NCBI GenBank assembly: GCA_003641695.1
Contig: QNBL01000084.1
Coordinates: 1 to 9,212 of the forward strand
Origin: Spirochaetota bacterium
GTDB taxonomy: Bacteria > Spirochaetota > Spirochaetia > B11-G9
Length of the DNA: 9,212 bases
Direction: 5' to 3'
Shown: piece after piece, positions 1 through 7,004 of the stretch
Position numbering within the stretch: position 1 is the stretch's first letter
Layout: every line of letters begins with the position of its first letter
Program-made: the position numbers and the translations under genes
The notes under the pieces: generated by a model
Database searches by the model: none
What the model was told of the DNA's origin: nothing
Seen by the model: the letters and a program-made list of their open reading frames with translations, nothing else

Positions 1-240
1 AATCTGGTCGTGAACCCTTTTCACACTTTCGACAACCACCCCCTGGCCGACTTGCCCGGGCGTATTTTCCCTGTTGAGTTCCGGAGCATATATTGGATCA
101 AACGCACTCATCATTACCCGCTGTCTGCTGTAACCTTCTACAGAAGCGTTGCTCAGGTTATGTCCTGTAGTGGTCAGCCCTACATTATGTGCTATAAGGC
201 TCCTTTTTCCTATCTCTATTCCTGCAAATGTAGATTGCAT
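1..240 (-). CDS. flgK: Flagellar hook-associated protein 1 FlgK, N-terminal part (runs off left edge)
   Basis: FlgK is the first junction protein between flagellar hook and filament; in spirochaetes this lies in the periplasm. Only the first 80 codons are visible. The reading begins MQSTFAGIEIGKRSL and contains GHNLSNASVEGYSRQR at residues 26-41, the N-terminal signature of the rod/hook/HAP family (a helix ending in an 'NLxNxxTxGY'-like turn). This is followed by a FDPIYAPELNR stretch and a PGQVGQGVVVESVKR stretch, both of which I recognise from spirochaetal FlgK. The ATG at 240-238 follows a purine-rich site, AAAGGCGGG, with suitable spacing. It lies 21 nt after the stop codon of flgN, so the two are almost certainly co-transcribed. 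The frame is open to position 1. The opposite strand also carries an open frame here, which is a shadow. I am sure of the family; the rest of the protein cannot be judged. Confidence 0.92.
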   Translation of the reverse strand, partial: MQSTFAGIEIGKRSLIAHNVGLTTTGHNLSNASVEGYSRQRVMMSAFDPIYAPELNRENTPGQVGQGVVVESVKRVHDQI

Positions 241-261
241 AGTATCCCGCCTTTATTAGGA

Positions 262-765
262 TTATAGTTTCTTATTCAATACCAGGGGGTTGTTTCCCGC
301 TTCTCTCGCCGCTCCGCTTCTGGAGTACAAAGTTCCCTTTCTATGGGGAAATATCCTGTTCAAAAGCTCCTTCATGGTACTCCCGGCCGATGCAACATAC
401 GCTTCAATCCGCCAACTGGCCCCTTGTGCCTGCAGGAGCGCCAGTTTTAAATTCCTGAAAGCTTCTGTCAGCCTGTCCCGTTTTTCCGGTTCCAGTTTTG
501 ATATGACCTGGTAAAAATTCTCATTCTCTGCCGCGTAAAGACTCTCTTTGATATCCCGGTACAGCAGATCCCGTTCACTTTCAGCCGATTCTATACTCTG
601 ACTCAGGGTATTTGAAAGGGTAAGGTGTACCTGCAGGTCTTCCCAGTCTTTCTCCATGAGATCCTGCATAATACTCTCACCTATTGCTGCAAATCTCGTC
701 AGCTGATCAACTTCTTTCTTCATTATTTCAGTTAATTTATCAATGCTTTCCATACATATTCCCAT
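262..765 (-). CDS. flgN: Flagellar export chaperone FlgN-like protein
   Basis: This 167-residue protein is probably the FlgN chaperone, a cytoplasmic protein that binds FlgK and FlgL before export through the flagellar type III apparatus. The sequence is almost wholly helical in character: charged heptad-like runs cover residues 5-115 (DKLTEIMKKEVDQL, then ESAESERDLLYRDIKESL, then LEPEKRDRLTEAFRNLKLAL), followed by a basic tail without clear structure (about 138-167). FlgN proteins are poorly conserved, so length (usually about 140-165 residues), helical pattern and position directly before flgK carry most of the weight. The start is uncertain. The ATG at 765 has GAGGAA upstream, with 11 nt between GAGG and the ATG, slightly long. 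A second in-frame ATG at 753 (residue 5, MESIDKL) gives a more typical N-terminus but a weaker ribosome site. A sigma-28-like element lies just upstream. Confidence 0.82.
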   Translation of the reverse strand: MGICMESIDKLTEIMKKEVDQLTRFAAIGESIMQDLMEKDWEDLQVHLTLSNTLSQSIESAESERDLLYRDIKESLYAAENENFYQVISKLEPEKRDRLTEAFRNLKLALLQAQGASWRIEAYVASAGSTMKELLNRIFPHRKGTLYSRSGAAREAGNNPLVLNKKL

Positions 766-789
766 CAGTGCACATTCCTCTTGTTTCTA

Positions 790-817
790 TGATCGGAGCA
801 TTTTGAGTTTGAGTTTA
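790..817 (-). promoter_or_regulatory. Candidate sigma-28 (FliA) promoter for flgN-flgK
   Basis: On the minus strand, TAAA (817-814) is followed 16 nt later by TCCGATCA (797-790). The sigma-28 consensus is TAAA-N15-GCCGATAA, so the -35 core is exact, the -10 matches 6 of 8 positions, and the spacer is 1 nt long. Transcription would start near 783, leaving a very short leader that still holds the GAGGAA ribosome site (780-775). A late flagellar operon encoding a filament-junction protein is the usual target of FliA, which supports the call. The spacer contains a short tandem CTCAAA repeat. Confidence 0.5.
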
Positions 818-835
818 GAAAGGGTTTTATTTCAC

Positions 836-864
836 TTGACTATGTAATAGTTTTTTCTTACTTT
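836..864 (+). promoter_or_regulatory. Candidate sigma-70 promoter for trxB
   Basis: TTGACT (836-841) is a 5-of-6 match to the -35 consensus. With a 17-nt spacer the -10 would be TACTTT (859-864), a poor 3-of-6 match, so the site may need an activator. An alternative extended -10, TGATACTAT (868-876), is closer to consensus, but would place the start of the RNA on the ribosome site itself and so is less likely. The AGGAGG site at 883-888, 5 nt before the ATG, is very strong. Confidence 0.35.
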
Positions 865-880
865 TCCTGATACTATTACA
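839..880. repeat. Inverted repeat and short palindrome in the trxB promoter region (possible operator)
   Basis: TGTAATAGT (843-851) and ACTATTACA (872-880) are perfect 9-bp inverted copies separated by 20 nt. The left arm is also half of a small palindrome, ACTAT-GTA-ATAGT (839-851), which overlaps the end of the candidate -35. The arms are 29 bp apart start to start, close to three helical turns, as expected for two protein sites on one DNA face. If RNA starts near 871 the left arm is not transcribed, so a DNA operator is more likely than an RNA hairpin. I do not recognise the motif as belonging to a named regulator. Confidence 0.45.
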
Positions 881-893
881 ACAGGAGGATGTT

Positions 894-1829
894 ATGGATG
901 TAGATAGAGATCTTATAATAATAGGCGGAGGTCCCGGAGGTATTTCAGCTGCCCAGTATGCAGCAAGAGCAAACCTTAAAGTAATGGTTATCGAAGAGAT
1001 GGCTCCGGGAGGACAGGCGCTTATTATCAGCGATCTTGAAAACTATCCCGGTATTCCTGAAACCATTTCAGGTATCGATTTTGCTCAGTTAATGGAAAAA
1101 CAGGCTATTGATTTCGGAGCGGAATTTCTTACAGCTTCTGCAAGAAGTATAAAAAAAGAGGGTGATATCTTTCATATAGAAACTTCCAAGGGCAGCTTTA
1201 CCTCGTACGCAGTAATAATTGCTACCGGAGCAAAGAACAAACTTCTCGGTGTTCCCGGTGAAAAAGAGTTTACCGGCCGCGGTGTTTCCTACTGTGCAAC
1301 CTGCGATGGACCTTTTTTCAAGGGGAAGAAGATCCTTGTTGTCGGCGGAGGGGATGCTGCCTGTGATGAGGCTTCGTATCTTTCAAATTTGAGCGACAAC
1401 ATCATCATGATCCACAGAAGAGACCGGTTTAGGGCTCAGAAATCCCTGGCTGACCGGGTTCTCAAAAACAAGAATATTGAGGTACGGTTCAACCATATTC
1501 TTAAAGAAATCAAGGGAACCATGAAGATCGGATCTGTAGTATTTGAAAATACTGAAACTGGAGAAACCTATGAAGAAGAGATGGATGCAGTCTTTATATT
1601 TATCGGGACCATTCCTCAAACCAAACTTGTTCCGGATCTGCCCAAGGATGAGGCAGGGTACATAATTACCGATCAGTGTATGGAAACTGAGGTCAAAGGC
1701 CTGTATGCAATTGGCGATGTACGGGCAACCCCCTTCAGACAGGTTGTCGTTGCAGCAGGAGAGGGTGCAGTTGCTACCCATTGCGCATCACAGCATATCG
1801 ACGATATAAAAGGGATGAGTTATATCTAA
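894..1829 (+). CDS. trxB: Thioredoxin reductase (NADPH), TrxB
   Basis: This enzyme moves electrons from NADPH through FAD and a redox-active disulfide to thioredoxin, keeping cytoplasmic thiols reduced. All low-molecular-weight TrxB landmarks are present in 311 residues, the normal length. They are the FAD-binding GGGPGG (11-16), the ATGA turn (110-113), the redox pair CATC (134-137, in SYCATCDGPFF), the NADPH-binding GGGDAACDEA (151-160), the HRRDRFRA motif (174-181) that reads the 2'-phosphate of NADPH, and the C-terminal FAD motif YAIGDVR (271-277) followed by RQVVVAAGEGAVA. The HRR motif favours NADPH over NADH or ferredoxin. The start at 894 is fixed by AGGAGG 5 nt upstream and by the immediate beta-strand into GGGPGG. 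It is the first gene of the four-gene plus-strand run. The upstream inverted repeat suggests regulation, perhaps by redox or metal stress, but this is inference. Confidence 0.96.
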   Translation: MDVDRDLIIIGGGPGGISAAQYAARANLKVMVIEEMAPGGQALIISDLENYPGIPETISGIDFAQLMEKQAIDFGAEFLTASARSIKKEGDIFHIETSKGSFTSYAVIIATGAKNKLLGVPGEKEFTGRGVSYCATCDGPFFKGKKILVVGGGDAACDEASYLSNLSDNIIMIHRRDRFRAQKSLADRVLKNKNIEVRFNHILKEIKGTMKIGSVVFENTETGETYEEEMDAVFIFIGTIPQTKLVPDLPKDEAGYIITDQCMETEVKGLYAIGDVRATPFRQVVVAAGEGAVATHCASQHIDDIKGMSYI

Positions 1830-1838
1830 AAGAACAGG

Positions 1839-3527
1839 ATGAACCGCATCTTTACCGCAGTGCTGGCGCTGTTTATAATCTTTCCTTTACTCATTTCAGC
1901 ACAGAGTGATTTTTATTCTTCAGGTACTGGGGTACATGATGCAGAACTGCTTGCCGGATCGATGGACACCGGAGAACTGCTCGGACAGCTGTTTATGATC
2001 GGGTTCTTCGGTGCTGATCCAGCTCCTGAAATTCTTTCCTGGATTGAAGGCAGAAACCTCGGCGGGGTAAAGATTTTCGGCTGGAATGTCGTGGACCTGC
2101 CTACCCTGGGGTCTACCATCGGCAGTTATCAGAAAGCGGCAGCCGAAACACGGCTGAAGATTCCGCTTTTTATTGCCACAGATCAAGAGGGCGGCTGGGT
2201 ACGTCATATAAAAGGAAAAACCTCCATCACTCCGGGAAACTTGAGTATAGGCGCTACAAGGCTCCCCTACGATGCCTACATGACAGGTTTCTATATTGGT
2301 ACTCAGCTGCGGACGTTGGGTATAAACATGAACTTTGCCCCGACTGTCGATGTTTATACAAACCCTGAAGCGGATGTTATCGGCCCCCGTTCTTTTTCTT
2401 CCAATCCAAAGGAAACAGCAGAAATGAGTGTCGCATTCTTTCAGGGCCAGAACGTTTCAGGGGTTATCAGTACAGCTAAACATTTCCCAGGCCACGGGAA
2501 CGTTACCCAGGACTCCCATGGAGTTCTCCCCGTTATCCATACACAGATGGAAACTTTGTGGAATCGTGAACTTTTACCTTACCGGTATCTTGTAAAAAAA
2601 GAGCTCCCTGCAATTATGAGCGGTCACCTGGCATTTCCTGAAATTACCGGTGAGATAGAACCAGCATCACTTTCTCACTATTTTCTAACCGGACTCTTAC
2701 GGGAAAAGATGGGTTTTGAAGGAGTTATAATTACCGATGACATGAGGATGGGGGGAGCAACATCTACAACAAAAGATACGTCTGAGGCGTGTATAAAGGC
2801 AATCGAAGCGGGAAATGATATTATACTGATTTCGCATGGTGTTGATATATACGAAGAAGTCTGGGAAAGCATGCTGAACAGGATGAAGGAGGATCCAGGT
2901 TTTAAAGAGAAGGTACAACAGGCTGTAAGGCGGATACTCACTATAAAGCTGAAGTACCTCAGAGGAGTAAACAGGGTTCCCCCGTATCCCGATGCACATA
3001 CCATTAAGGAGAGTATCCCCTCCCTGGAAGCGAAAGATTTCTTCTTTAACGAAGCATGCAGATCAGTAACAATGATAAGGGACGAAAGTATTCCCTTAAA
3101 TCCGGAATCTGCAGGAAAGATTCTGATCGCAGCTCCCTACAGGCTCTTTCTGTCTACGGGAAAGAAATATTTTCCAAATGCAGATACCTTCTACTTCCCC
3201 TTTACCCCTTTACAGAACGAGATCCCCCGTTTTAAGGAATCTCTCCTGAAAGCTGCTGCAAACCACGATACGGTTATCTTTTCCATGGCCAATAGAACAG
3301 GAGTAGAAATACTTGAACAGCTGAAAGAGCTGAACTGCAGGGTTATTGTTATTTCCTCGCTGACCCCGGTGTACTTAAAAGATCTTCCCTGGATAAAGAG
3401 TGCAATTGCAGTCTACGGCACGGGGCAGGAGTCCTTTACCGCAGGGTTTTCCGCTCTTCTCGGCAGTTTTAAGCCCGAAGGAACACTCCCGATCCCATTG
3501 GATAAGAGCGGGTATCCGTCCGAATGA
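1839..3527 (+). CDS. Secreted glycoside hydrolase family 3, NagZ-like beta-N-acetylhexosaminidase
   Basis: This is probably an exported exo-beta-N-acetylglucosaminidase acting on peptidoglycan fragments or chitin-type sugars. Residues 1-21 are a classical signal peptide: Met-Asn-Arg, a hydrophobic core, and likely cleavage after ISA at 21. No lipobox cysteine is present. The (beta/alpha)8 GH3 domain covers about 45-375, with TDQEGG (114-119), KHFPGHG (214-220) and the flexible-loop DSH (225-227). The Asp-His pair in DSH is the hallmark acid/base dyad of the NagZ subfamily. ITDDMRMGGA (298-307) carries the expected nucleophile Asp300. A second domain (about 390-562) ends GTLPIPL, as GH3 C-terminal domains do. 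The two-domain secreted plan resembles Bacillus NagZ (YbbD) more than the single-domain cytoplasmic NagZ of E. coli (about 340 residues). The ATG lies 9 nt after trxB with only AACAGG directly abutting it, so translation may depend on coupling. The stop overlaps the next start as ATGA. The substrate is not settled by sequence. Confidence 0.88.
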   Translation: MNRIFTAVLALFIIFPLLISAQSDFYSSGTGVHDAELLAGSMDTGELLGQLFMIGFFGADPAPEILSWIEGRNLGGVKIFGWNVVDLPTLGSTIGSYQKAAAETRLKIPLFIATDQEGGWVRHIKGKTSITPGNLSIGATRLPYDAYMTGFYIGTQLRTLGINMNFAPTVDVYTNPEADVIGPRSFSSNPKETAEMSVAFFQGQNVSGVISTAKHFPGHGNVTQDSHGVLPVIHTQMETLWNRELLPYRYLVKKELPAIMSGHLAFPEITGEIEPASLSHYFLTGLLREKMGFEGVIITDDMRMGGATSTTKDTSEACIKAIEAGNDIILISHGVDIYEEVWESMLNRMKEDPGFKEKVQQAVRRILTIKLKYLRGVNRVPPYPDAHTIKESIPSLEAKDFFFNEACRSVTMIRDESIPLNPESAGKILIAAPYRLFLSTGKKYFPNADTFYFPFTPLQNEIPRFKESLLKAAANHDTVIFSMANRTGVEILEQLKELNCRVIVISSLTPVYLKDLPWIKSAIAVYGTGQESFTAGFSALLGSFKPEGTLPIPLDKSGYPSE

Positions 3528-4390
3528 AATGGATCTCCCTTGAGCAGAGCCTATTTCCCGGATTTGTCCATTTTATTATTAAAAATGAGTGGAAATCTGT
3601 TTCCCTGACATCAAGATTATTAGATCCTCAAGGAAATTTCCGGCAGATCCGCAGTTTAAACAGCAGAATATTCTATTTAAAAGCATCAGGATTACCGGAT
3701 ATTATGGGTGTAGTAATGATTACCCCCACAGGACTGTTTCTCCCCATGCTGAGCCCGGAATTACCGTTGTACGATACTTTTTTCAGGAATTCAACCATCC
3801 GCTTCCTTTCCAGCTGCAAAAAGATTTCATGTATTATGGGGACAGATTCCGATGTTAATGCATTCAAAAATCTGGTAAACCTCCAAATCCGCACCGAAAT
3901 TGAGTACGACCTCATGGCCGCAGATTTACCGCTGGAGCAGTCTTTCATCCCGCGGGATTTTCTGAAGATCAAAAGGGCAGAAGAGAAGGATGCAGAAAAA
4001 CTGCTCCCCCTGGAAGAGAAGTATATGATCGATGAAGTCTTGTTGGCCAGCAGTTATCTTAAAAAGAAGGCAGTATTAAAAAATCTCAGGGATAACTGCA
4101 GGAATCAGATTCTCCTTTATGTGGAAAGAGACGGAATCCCTGCAGCAAAAGCAAATACAAATGCCCTGGGAATTAACTATGCACAGATAGGCGGAGTATT
4201 TACCGATTATACACACAGAAGAAATGGATTCTCCAGTATTCTTATTAAACAGTTACAGTTTGAATCTGCAAAACTAAGAAAGAAGAGTATACTCTTTGTA
4301 AAAAAGAACAATAAACCTGCAGTGAATCTTTATTTAAAAACAGGTTTTAAAAAAATTGACAATTATCGTATTGTGTATATCAACTTTTAG
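3524..4390 (+). CDS. GNAT-family N-acetyltransferase with an unassigned N-terminal domain
   Basis: The C-terminal half (about 145-288) is a GNAT fold that would transfer an acetyl group from acetyl-CoA to an amine. A beta-strand IGGVFTDYTHRR leads into RRNGFS (232-237), the pyrophosphate-binding loop (usually R/Q-x-x-G-x-G/A; the last position here is Ser). It ends with the common KNNKPAVNLYLKTGFK (261-276), where the acetyl-CoA side is closed by an N-x-x-A-x-x-LY-x-x-x-GF pattern. The N-terminal half (1-140) has no motif I recognise. It might be a degenerate second GNAT fold, as in other two-part GNAT proteins such as those with DUF4081-type N-terminal regions, but this is a guess. No signal peptide or membrane segment is visible, so it is cytoplasmic. 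Its ATG overlaps the stop of the glycosidase gene by 4 bp, which indicates translational coupling. The acceptor substrate is unknown. Confidence 0.8.
   Translation: MKWISLEQSLFPGFVHFIIKNEWKSVSLTSRLLDPQGNFRQIRSLNSRIFYLKASGLPDIMGVVMITPTGLFLPMLSPELPLYDTFFRNSTIRFLSSCKKISCIMGTDSDVNAFKNLVNLQIRTEIEYDLMAADLPLEQSFIPRDFLKIKRAEEKDAEKLLPLEEKYMIDEVLLASSYLKKKAVLKNLRDNCRNQILLYVERDGIPAAKANTNALGINYAQIGGVFTDYTHRRNGFSSILIKQLQFESAKLRKKSILFVKKNNKPAVNLYLKTGFKKIDNYRIVYINF
4356..4383 (+). promoter_or_regulatory. Possible internal promoter for glgA
   Basis: A perfect -35 hexamer, TTGACA (4356-4361), is followed after 16 nt by TATCAA (4378-4383), a 4-of-6 match to the -10 consensus. It sits in the last codons of the acetyltransferase gene, and RNA would begin around 4390, just before glgA. 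The stretch is A/T-rich coding sequence, so a chance match is quite possible. It would allow glgA to be expressed apart from the genes upstream. Confidence 0.3.
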
Positions 4391-4391
4391 A

Positions 4392-4410
4392 TTCATACTA
4401 TACCTATGAA
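4392..4410 (+). repeat. Small inverted repeat covering the glgA start codon
   Basis: TTCATA (4392-4397) and TATGAA (4405-4410) are perfect 6-bp inverted copies around a 7-nt loop, and the right arm contains the ATG of glgA. The stem is A/T-rich and would be weak. It coincides with the lack of a ribosome-binding site. It could hinder initiation in RNA read through from upstream, or be chance. Confidence 0.35.
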
Positions 4411-5866
4411 GATACTCATGGTCTCAAGTGAATGTGTTCCTTATGCAAAAACAGGAGGGCTGGCCGATGTAGTCTACTCTCTTTCCAAAGAGCTGGGAGA
4501 AAGGGGCGATGATGTAAAAATACTGATCCCCGGTTATTCTTCAATAGACAGGACCCTGCTTGATCCTGACGGTATACAGACGGTTATCCCTTCCCAGTTT
4601 GGAGAAATGCAGGTTACATTCTACAAATCGTTTCTGGATGGGAGTAACGTTCAGGTTTTCTTTCTATCCCATCCTTTCTTCACCGAAAGGGAAGGGATGT
4701 ATGGAGACAAAAATTCCGGAGCTTACCGGGATAATCACCGCCGGTTTATACTGCTAAGCCGTTCTGTTTTCTCTCTTTGCCGACAGACAGCCTGGATTCC
4801 TGATATTATCCATCTACATGACTGGCAGGCAGCTCTTGTTTCTGCTTACCTAAACAACGGAGAAGGGGGGAACCCTTTTAAGAAGGTTAAATCTGCCCTT
4901 ACTATCCATAATATCGGGTATCAGGGAGTTTTTTCCAAACATGATATCCATGCGGCTGCCCTGCCATGGGCGTCAGTTAGCAAAGAAAGAGCTGCTTATA
5001 ACGACTCTCTTAACTTCCTAAAAGCGGGTATTCTCAACAGCGATATTATTACAACCGTATCCCCAAGCTATGCAAAAGAGATAAGAACCCCCTCATATGG
5101 AGAGGGAATGGAAGATATCCTTACTCAAAGAGAAGATAAACTTTTTGGAATCCTGAACGGAGCGGATTACTCTCAATGGGATCCAAAAACTGATCCGTAC
5201 TTACCCTTTCACTTCAGTGCAGAAGATACCACGGGGAAAAAGAAGCTTAAATTGTTTTTAAAAAAGCAGCTGAACTTTTCAGGGGGAAATGATCTCCCCT
5301 TGATCGGCATGGTAAGCAGGCTTGCCTCACAAAAGGGTTTCAACGAACTCTGCAGCGGGGATGCGGGAGCCCTGGAATGCATTCTGAAAGAAAGTAACGT
5401 TCAGATTGTCATCCTGGGAACAGGTGAGAAGTGGATAGAAGATTCGTTAACAGCGCTTCAGGACCGATTCGCAAACCTTCGGGTCATTATAGGATTCGAC
5501 AATAAGCTCGCTCATCTTATCGAAGCAGGATCGGACTTTTTCCTGATGCCCAGCCGGTACGAACCATGCGGCTTGAATCAGATCTATTCTCTGCGGTACG
5601 GAACGGTTCCCATTGTTACACAGACCGGCGGATTGAAAGATTCTGTTGTAGACATTAATACTGATCCGGAAAGGGGGACCGGTTTCCACCTTGCAGCACC
5701 GGAACCTGGTGCAATATGCTCAGGAGTAAAAAAAGCGGTCAGCCTATGGTACAGGGAAAGAGATACTGTTACCGCAATGATAAAACGGGGGATGAAAATG
5801 AATTTTTCATGGAAAGAGTCGGCAGGGAAATACCGTGAACTCTACAGGAATCTCACCTCCGGTTAG
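4406..5866 (+). CDS. glgA: Glycogen synthase GlgA (ADP-glucose dependent, GT5)
   Basis: GlgA extends the alpha-1,4-glucan chain of glycogen using ADP-glucose in the cytoplasm. The 486 residues match the bacterial GT5 length (about 480). The N-terminal Rossmann domain opens with MKILMVSSECVPYAKTGGLA; KTGGLAD (15-21) is the ADP-glucose-binding loop. Next come HLHDWQAAL (136-144), LTIHNIGYQGVF (165-176), TTVSPSYAKEI (216-226) and NGADYSQWDP (251-260). The C-terminal GT-B domain has SRLASQKG (304-311), with the nucleotide-binding Arg and Lys, and RYEPCGLNQ (384-392), whose Glu386 is the expected catalytic glutamate, then TQTGGLKDSV (405-414). The start is fixed by the conserved N-terminus, but no Shine-Dalgarno is visible; the ATG lies in a 6-bp inverted repeat. 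It follows the acetyltransferase by 15 nt. No other glycogen gene (glgB, glgC, glgP) is present in the window. Its 3' end overlaps the end of mrfB by 14 bp. Confidence 0.96.
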   Translation: MKILMVSSECVPYAKTGGLADVVYSLSKELGERGDDVKILIPGYSSIDRTLLDPDGIQTVIPSQFGEMQVTFYKSFLDGSNVQVFFLSHPFFTEREGMYGDKNSGAYRDNHRRFILLSRSVFSLCRQTAWIPDIIHLHDWQAALVSAYLNNGEGGNPFKKVKSALTIHNIGYQGVFSKHDIHAAALPWASVSKERAAYNDSLNFLKAGILNSDIITTVSPSYAKEIRTPSYGEGMEDILTQREDKLFGILNGADYSQWDPKTDPYLPFHFSAEDTTGKKKLKLFLKKQLNFSGGNDLPLIGMVSRLASQKGFNELCSGDAGALECILKESNVQIVILGTGEKWIEDSLTALQDRFANLRVIIGFDNKLAHLIEAGSDFFLMPSRYEPCGLNQIYSLRYGTVPIVTQTGGLKDSVVDINTDPERGTGFHLAAPEPGAICSGVKKAVSLWYRERDTVTAMIKRGMKMNFSWKESAGKYRELYRNLTSG

Positions 5867-7004
5867 CCCGGCCAATCCTGCGTTCCAGACGGTTCATCCG
5901 ATGGAGGAGCTTTTCCCGCATGTTCCCCGGATTATTCAGCATGGATTGCGTTATCTCCAGAGCCTTTTTATAATCTTTCTTTCTGTGTTCGTAATACTTT
6001 GCAAGCTCAACTCCGCAGAGGGGATCTTCTGCACTCTCCCATATTCGGTTCCATAGGGAGTAAGCAAGATCAAACCTTCCAAGACGCTTGTAGTAAAAAG
6101 AAAGGAGTATACCCGCCTTTTTACTAAAAGATCTTCCTTCCTCCCAAACCTGCATCAAGAGTGTTTCACCTTCTGATCTTCTGTAATGCAGCATAAGCCG
6201 CCCTAGGGAGTACCGCTCACCTCCCCTGCAGCGGGAGGGATTTTCCCATATAAAGCGTATGTGCTGAAAAAGCGAGGCAAGAGATACAATATCCATTACA
6301 TGATGTTTAAAGATCCCTTCAAGGAGTTCTGTTCTTTCTGTTCTTTGAAAGGAAAAATACAGATCCGGGATATCCATGCCCCGGACATCATTAACTCTGA
6401 CAATACCGAGGATATTTTCTTCCACCGAAGAGAGAGAACATGAAGGGATATGATCCCTCCACAGCCTCCGTGAGAGGTGCAGAAGATCTATCTCCGGCAG
6501 GGAAGGAAAAACAAGACGGTTCATGAGGGATCTGGATATAAGAAGATGTCGGTCAAAGGTTCTGCCGTTGTATGATACAAGAATACCTTCATCTTCAAGC
6601 TCCGCAATAATGGATCTCAGGAAAAGCTCTTCCCCGGGAAAATCGGACAGGAAAAACTGTTTGACAGCAAGCTTTCCGTCTCTGATTCTTCCAAAACCTG
6701 CAAGAAAAGCAACAACTCCTGCACCGGTGGATAATCCCGTAGTTTCCAAATCATAAAAAACCAGGTTATCGAGAGATCCCTTGCCCTCTGCCAAAAATGG
6801 TGCTGAAAAGTGTTTCTCTCCTTCCTCACCAAAGGGAGACGGATAGATCTTTTCCCTGATAAACACATGATCGGACAACCGCTTCCAGCCGGGTATCTCT
6901 TTTCCCGATGAGGGTCTTGTGGCGGCACCCGGACCGGGCCGCCCCTGCTTTCCGGCTTCACGCAATCTTCTTAATCTGTCCGCAAGCTTCCCCTCAGGAC
7001 TCAT
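5853..7004 (-). CDS. mrfB: MrfB/YprB-like DEDDh exonuclease (RNase H-like fold)
   Basis: This is predicted to be the exonuclease partner of the MrfA helicase; in B. subtilis the pair acts in repair of mitomycin C-damaged DNA outside the UvrABC pathway. Of 383 residues, about 78-250 form a DnaQ-like nuclease domain: FYDLETTGL with Asp85 and Glu87 (ExoI), SYNGRTFDRHLL with Asp151 (ExoII), and FKHHVMDIVSL with His234 and Asp238 (ExoIII). All catalytic residues of a DEDDh enzyme are therefore present. EIDLLHLSRRLW (171-182) fits the same family. The first 40 residues are basic and glycine/proline-rich, probably disordered. The region from about 290 to 360 (FYYKRLGRFDLAYSLWNRI, AKYYEHRKKDYKKALEI) has a TPR-like helical-repeat pattern, as in YprB. 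The ATG lies inside the end of mrfA (11-bp overlap), so translation is coupled. Family and pairing are well supported; the repair role is transferred from B. subtilis. Confidence 0.88.
   Translation of the reverse strand: MSPEGKLADRLRRLREAGKQGRPGPGAATRPSSGKEIPGWKRLSDHVFIREKIYPSPFGEEGEKHFSAPFLAEGKGSLDNLVFYDLETTGLSTGAGVVAFLAGFGRIRDGKLAVKQFFLSDFPGEELFLRSIIAELEDEGILVSYNGRTFDRHLLISRSLMNRLVFPSLPEIDLLHLSRRLWRDHIPSCSLSSVEENILGIVRVNDVRGMDIPDLYFSFQRTERTELLEGIFKHHVMDIVSLASLFQHIRFIWENPSRCRGGERYSLGRLMLHYRRSEGETLLMQVWEEGRSFSKKAGILLSFYYKRLGRFDLAYSLWNRIWESAEDPLCGVELAKYYEHRKKDYKKALEITQSMLNNPGNMREKLLHRMNRLERRIGRANRR

Noticed and set aside
10..267. Plus-strand open frame of 85 codons
   Set aside because: It lies antisense to flgK, whose protein sequence is clearly recognisable; the plus-strand product has no recognisable features.
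1383..1781. Minus-strand open frame of 132 codons inside trxB
   Set aside because: Complement of a strongly conserved trxB region; no ribosome site or family resemblance.
5792..5810. Hairpin ATGAAAA-TGAAT-TTTTCAT near the end of glgA, considered as a terminator
   Set aside because: A 7-bp A/T-rich stem with no following T-run, inside coding sequence for the conserved C-terminus; most likely a coincidence of codons.
5857..5869. CCGG-TTAGC-CCGG stem at the glgA/mrfB junction, considered as a bidirectional terminator
   Set aside because: Only 4 bp of self-complementary sequence and no T-tract on either strand.
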